Shown piece after piece: positions 5,023 through 7,764 of a DNA stretch of 7,764 nt. The stretch is taken from NCBI GenBank assembly GCA_031278025.1, contig JAITLF010000059.1, positions 1 to 7,764 on the forward strand. Direction: 5' to 3'. Positions within the stretch are counted from its first letter, which is position 1. The number at the start of each line of letters is the position of its first letter. The DNA comes from Treponema sp. (GTDB lineage Bacteria > Spirochaetota > Spirochaetia > Treponematales > Breznakiellaceae). The notes beneath the pieces are model-generated. The model saw nothing but the letters and a program-made list of their open reading frames with translations. It was not told the origin of the DNA and ran no database searches. The position numbers and the translations under genes were made by a program.

Positions 5023-7428
5023 TTAAACTCTGCTCCCCGTTTCCCGCAGTTTCGCCTTGTTGTAGTTTATCAGGCTTCCCGCAAGGACTATCTCCTTTTC
5101 TTCCGGCGTCAGGGCGGGTATTCCAAGGGTAAACGAGGTGTTGACGAATACAAAATCGTTGGTGTCCGGGGATACCTGGGTTGCCTGAACGATGAAGGCG
5201 TCAACGGTTTCCTTCGCTTTTACAAGCGCGGTTCTGATATGGGGTATAAAAATATAATCCCCGTTACCGAATACCGGTTCTCCGTCCAGGGTAAAGGGAA
5301 GTATCCCCCAGTTGATAAGGTTGCTGCGGTAGCGCCTGGTGGCGTACTCCCGGGCAAAGTTGGCAAGCCCGCCCAAAACCCGCTGGCAGCTTGCGGCCTG
5401 TTCCCGGGCGCTGCCGTCTCCGGGCTTGATCGCGTAAATAGCGGAACCAATCCTCATGTCCCCAAAGTCCAGGAAGTCTACCGCCGGGATCTTTATCAGT
5501 TCGGAAATTACCGGGGAAAGTTCGGGAAGCGGCCCGAATTTTGGGAACTCAATCCCCCTGCCGGAAAAACCGTCTTTTACCAGCCTGAGGCGCAGCATCT
5601 CGGCTTCGCGCAGGGCCTTTGCCCGGCCTACATAGGAGGGGTCCTTGCGCGAAAGGGTGAATTCGGCAAGCCCGACCGGATTTGACCGGAAGGACGAAGT
5701 TTCCCCGGACGGGATAATCTCGTCGGTGGTGGTTACCGGATCGGTGATGAACGAGACGATTCTGAGGAGCAGATGCTCGCCCAAATTTTCCATTTCGGGC
5801 CAGCTTGTGATATTGGGGCCGCAGCGCAGGGGCGCCGCCTTTCGGGGCTGTCCCGTCCCGTTAAAGACGCGGGCCCGGTAGGGACTGTCGTCGTAATGAT
5901 AGGGCGGAAACTTATCGGGCACGGAAAAATGTTCCGCCGATGTAAGGCAGCCCCCGTTAACCAGGGTGGCCGCGATGCTCCGGGCATCCATCAGGGCTAC
6001 GGAGGCGATTTGCCCGTCGGCGGGACGGGACCCCTCGCGGTTGGGAAAGTTCCGGGTGCTGTGCCGGATGGAAAGGCCGTTATTCGCGGGCACATCCCCG
6101 GCGCCGAAACAGGGGCCGCAGAACGCGGTGCGGAGAATCACCCCGCGCGAAATAAAGTTTCCCGCGCAGCCATTCCCGACAAGTTCCAGCAGCACCGGCT
6201 GGCTGCCGGGGTACACGGAAAGGGAAAACGCGCCGGGAACACCGCCGTCTTGCTGTCCCCGCCCCTGTTCCAGAACAGCCGAAGCCGCCATGATATTTTC
6301 GTAAGTTCCCCCGGCGCACCCGGCGATAATCCCCTGATCAACGCGGATACGGCCCTTCCCGTCCAGTTTACCGGCAAGGGAGAAACGGATATTCCGGTTT
6401 TCGAAAAGCCTTTCCGCGTCCTTTTCAACCTGCCGGAGTATATCGCCGGGGTTTTCCAGCAGGGTGTCGATCTCGTAAACATTGCTGGGGTGGAACGGCA
6501 GGGCGATCATGGGCTTTACCCGGGAAAGGTCTATCCTGATGAATCTGTCGTAGTACGCAATATCCGCCGGGCGCAGGGGCCTGTAATCGGCGGCGCGTTT
6601 ATGGACGGCCAGATAATCCCGGATCGTTTCGTCCGTTTCCCAGATCGAAGACCAACAGGTAGTCTCGGTGGTCATGACATCGATGCCGGAGCGGAAGTCC
6701 GCCGACAGCGCCGCCACCCCCTCGCCGGTAAATTCCAGGACCGCGTTTTTTACGAAGCCGTTCCTGAACACCGCGCCGATAAGCGCGAGGGCCACATCCT
6801 GGGGACCGACCCCGTTCACGGGTTTTCCGCTCAGGTACACCCCCACCACGGGCGGGTGGACCATGTCGTAGGTTCCCCGTAAAAGCTGCTTTACCAGCTC
6901 GCCGCCCCCCTCCCCTACCCCCAGCGTCCCCAGGGCGCCGTAGCGGGTATGGCTGTCGCTGCCCAGGATCATCCTGCCGCAACCGGCCCAGGTTTCCCGC
7001 ATATACGAGTGAATAACCGCCAGATGCGCGGGCACCCAGACGCCGCCGTATTTTTCCGCGGCGGAAAGGCCGAACAGGTGGTCGTCTTCGTTGATCGTAC
7101 CGCCCACCGCGCAGAGGGAGTTGTGGCAATTGGTAAGAATGTACGGCAGCGGAAAACGCCCAAGACCGCAGGCCTGGGCCGTCTGGATGATATTGACAAA
7201 GGTGATGTCGTGCGAGGCCAGGGCGTCGAATTTAAGCTTAAGGCCCGATTCATCCGTACCCTGATTATGAGAGGCGAGTATGCCGTAGGTTATGGTTCCT
7301 TCCCGCGCGGGCTTTTTAACCCTGTCCGCGCCCAAACGTTTTTCGAGCAGGGGGTAATTTTCCGGGGTGTCCGCCACCGCTTCCCTGCCGTTAAAAAGCC
7401 AAACTCCGCCATCAATCAGTTCTACCAT
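5023..7428 (-). CDS. Aconitase-superfamily hydratase of unknown substrate (YbhJ-like)
   Basis: This 801-residue protein has the whole aconitase layout in one chain. GSDSHT at 156-161 is the conserved DSH element of domain 1. The [4Fe-4S] ligands are C371 (GCAGG), C437 and C440 (FCGPC). NREG at 463-466 follows the cluster loop. TTDEI at 567-571 corresponds to the usual TTDHI. The C-terminal swivel domain starts near 650 and has GDGSAREQAA (670-679) and NLINWGILPF (703-712). Known aconitases isomerise citrate through cis-aconitate by dehydration and rehydration at the cluster. Several signature positions differ here: GSCTN is GCAGG, GSSREH is GSAREQ and the domain 1 HCDH is NCHN. It therefore most resembles the uncharacterised hydratase branch that includes E. 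coli YbhJ, and a substrate other than citrate is likely. The start ATG 7428 has GGAGCGGG 4 nt upstream. An Fe-S protein gene lies upstream and gph downstream, both on the same strand. Confidence 0.88.
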   Translation of the reverse strand: MVELIDGGVWLFNGREAVADTPENYPLLEKRLGADRVKKPAREGTITYGILASHNQGTDESGLKLKFDALASHDITFVNIIQTAQACGLGRFPLPYILTNCHNSLCAVGGTINEDDHLFGLSAAEKYGGVWVPAHLAVIHSYMRETWAGCGRMILGSDSHTRYGALGTLGVGEGGGELVKQLLRGTYDMVHPPVVGVYLSGKPVNGVGPQDVALALIGAVFRNGFVKNAVLEFTGEGVAALSADFRSGIDVMTTETTCWSSIWETDETIRDYLAVHKRAADYRPLRPADIAYYDRFIRIDLSRVKPMIALPFHPSNVYEIDTLLENPGDILRQVEKDAERLFENRNIRFSLAGKLDGKGRIRVDQGIIAGCAGGTYENIMAASAVLEQGRGQQDGGVPGAFSLSVYPGSQPVLLELVGNGCAGNFISRGVILRTAFCGPCFGAGDVPANNGLSIRHSTRNFPNREGSRPADGQIASVALMDARSIAATLVNGGCLTSAEHFSVPDKFPPYHYDDSPYRARVFNGTGQPRKAAPLRCGPNITSWPEMENLGEHLLLRIVSFITDPVTTTDEIIPSGETSSFRSNPVGLAEFTLSRKDPSYVGRAKALREAEMLRLRLVKDGFSGRGIEFPKFGPLPELSPVISELIKIPAVDFLDFGDMRIGSAIYAIKPGDGSAREQAASCQRVLGGLANFAREYATRRYRSNLINWGILPFTLDGEPVFGNGDYIFIPHIRTALVKAKETVDAFIVQATQVSPDTNDFVFVNTSFTLGIPALTPEEKEIVLAGSLINYNKAKLRETGSRV

Positions 7429-7461
7429 AATTCCCGCTCCGTTCCTCTCTCTTTGCGCCGT

Positions 7462-7570
7462 CCCCCTCAGAAAGCCCTTTTTTTAGGGGGAAGTCGCGTG
7501 CCGCAAACGGCACGACCCCCGCGCCCGGCCCATGGCGCCGGGCTACCCCCTCTGCGGGGGACACCCCCGC
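7462..7570. repeat. Tandem GC-rich stem-loops between the ferredoxin-like gene and the hydratase
   Basis: Four inverted repeats follow one another: CCCCCT/AGGGGG (7462-7467 with 7485-7490), CGTGCCG-CAAA-CGGCACG (7497-7514), GCCCGGC/GCCGGGC (7523-7529 with 7537-7543) and GCGGGGG-ACA-CCCCCGC (7554-7570). The GCGGGGG at 7554-7560 can also pair with CCCCCGC at 7516-7522, so two folds exclude each other. The block fills most of the 159-bp gap between the ferredoxin stop (7588) and the hydratase start. It could be a terminator or attenuator, or a REP-like chromosomal repeat. I see no promoter for the hydratase in it. Confidence 0.6.
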
Positions 7571-7587
7571 AACGCCCCCGTCCTTCC

Positions 7588-7764
7588 TCAGGAAGCCTCT
7601 TTTATCGTGAGTATTTGCTGAGGACAGGCTTTAGCGCAGATCCCGCAGGCTATGCACTTGCTCGGGTTTGCGGCGCCCTCCGCGCGGACCAGCACTTTGA
7701 AGGGACAGGCTTCAAGGCATTTGCCGCAGTTTACGCAGGTTTTTTTGTTGATCAGGTAAACCCC
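7588..7764 (-). CDS. 4Fe-4S ferredoxin-type protein, C-terminal end (cut by window edge)
   Basis: The last 58 codons of a minus-strand gene enter from the right edge and stop at TGA (7590-7588). They hold two complete 4Fe-4S motifs, CxxCxxCxxxCP: C10, C13, C16, C20 and C37, C40, C43, C47 of the visible part. Each motif binds one cubane by the classic bacterial ferredoxin pattern, in which the fourth cysteine of one motif serves the other cluster. The role is electron transfer. The visible part reads YLINKKTCVNCGKC, like a ferredoxin domain near its start, so the gene may be a short ferredoxin whose first residues are missing or the C-terminal domain of a larger oxidoreductase subunit; the window does not decide. 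The hydratase follows in the same direction after 159 bp of hairpin-rich DNA. Confidence 0.9.
   Translation of the reverse strand, partial: GVYLINKKTCVNCGKCLEACPFKVLVRAEGAANPSKCIACGICAKACPQQILTIKEAS

Noticed and set aside
5773..6882. A 369-codon plus-strand open frame inside the hydratase gene
   Set aside because: It is fully antisense to the hydratase, whose motifs are unmistakable. Its translation is rich in G, P, R and H with no recognisable domain, as expected from the complement of a GC-rich gene.
7462..7570. A CRISPR array or short tandem repeat
   Set aside because: The block is repetitive in composition (runs of C and G), but its parts are different inverted repeats and not direct repeats with unique spacers.
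1..7764. A new defence or mobile system
   Set aside because: No transposase, integrase, nuclease, toxin-antitoxin pair or phage-like gene is visible. All gene products belong to common housekeeping or metabolic families.

Overview
The window reads as an ordinary bacterial chromosome segment, densely packed and GC-rich, with strongly G/C-biased third codon positions in the genes and more AT in parts of the intergenic DNA. The gene mix (a threonyl-tRNA synthetase without the TGS domain, a TrpR-type repressor, an aconitase-superfamily hydratase and a two-cluster ferredoxin domain) suggests an anaerobe. My best guess is a high-GC spirochaete of the Treponema type, but this comes from protein resemblance alone and is held loosely.

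Layout. At the left edge (1-440, minus) is the N-terminal part of a Na+/phosphate cotransporter family protein, cut by the window. It is divergent from a plus-strand cluster: thrS (646-2409), a small nitroreductase-family flavoprotein whose Shine-Dalgarno overlaps the thrS stop codon (2419-2943), and thpR, an RNA 2',3'-cyclic phosphodiesterase (3006-3584). A 259-bp gap with no convincing gene follows. The rest is on the minus strand: trpR (3844-4143), a gph-type HAD phosphatase (4210-4875), a large aconitase-superfamily hydratase (5023-7428), and at the right edge the C-terminal end of a protein with two 4Fe-4S motifs (7588-7764).

The minus-strand genes could form one transcription path running ferredoxin protein -> hydratase -> gph -> trpR. 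However, GC-rich inverted-repeat clusters separate ferredoxin from hydratase (7462-7570) and hydratase from gph (4912-5016), and trpR has its own strong-looking promoter. Both the hydratase and the ferredoxin-like protein should carry Fe-S clusters; gph and trpR have no evident metabolic link to them.

The most interesting signals are regulatory. The trpR promoter (TTGACA, 16-nt spacer, TATACT) places the expected transcription start on the A of the ATG, so the mRNA is predicted to be leaderless. A perfect 6-5-6 palindrome covers its -35 box, which suggests autorepression. The leader of the hydratase contains mutually exclusive GC-rich pairings that could act as a terminator, attenuator or repeat element. 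The hydratase belongs to a poorly characterised branch of the aconitase superfamily and shows several active-site substitutions, so its substrate is an open question. I see no CRISPR array, no insertion sequence, no rRNA or tRNA gene, and no clear new multi-gene system.
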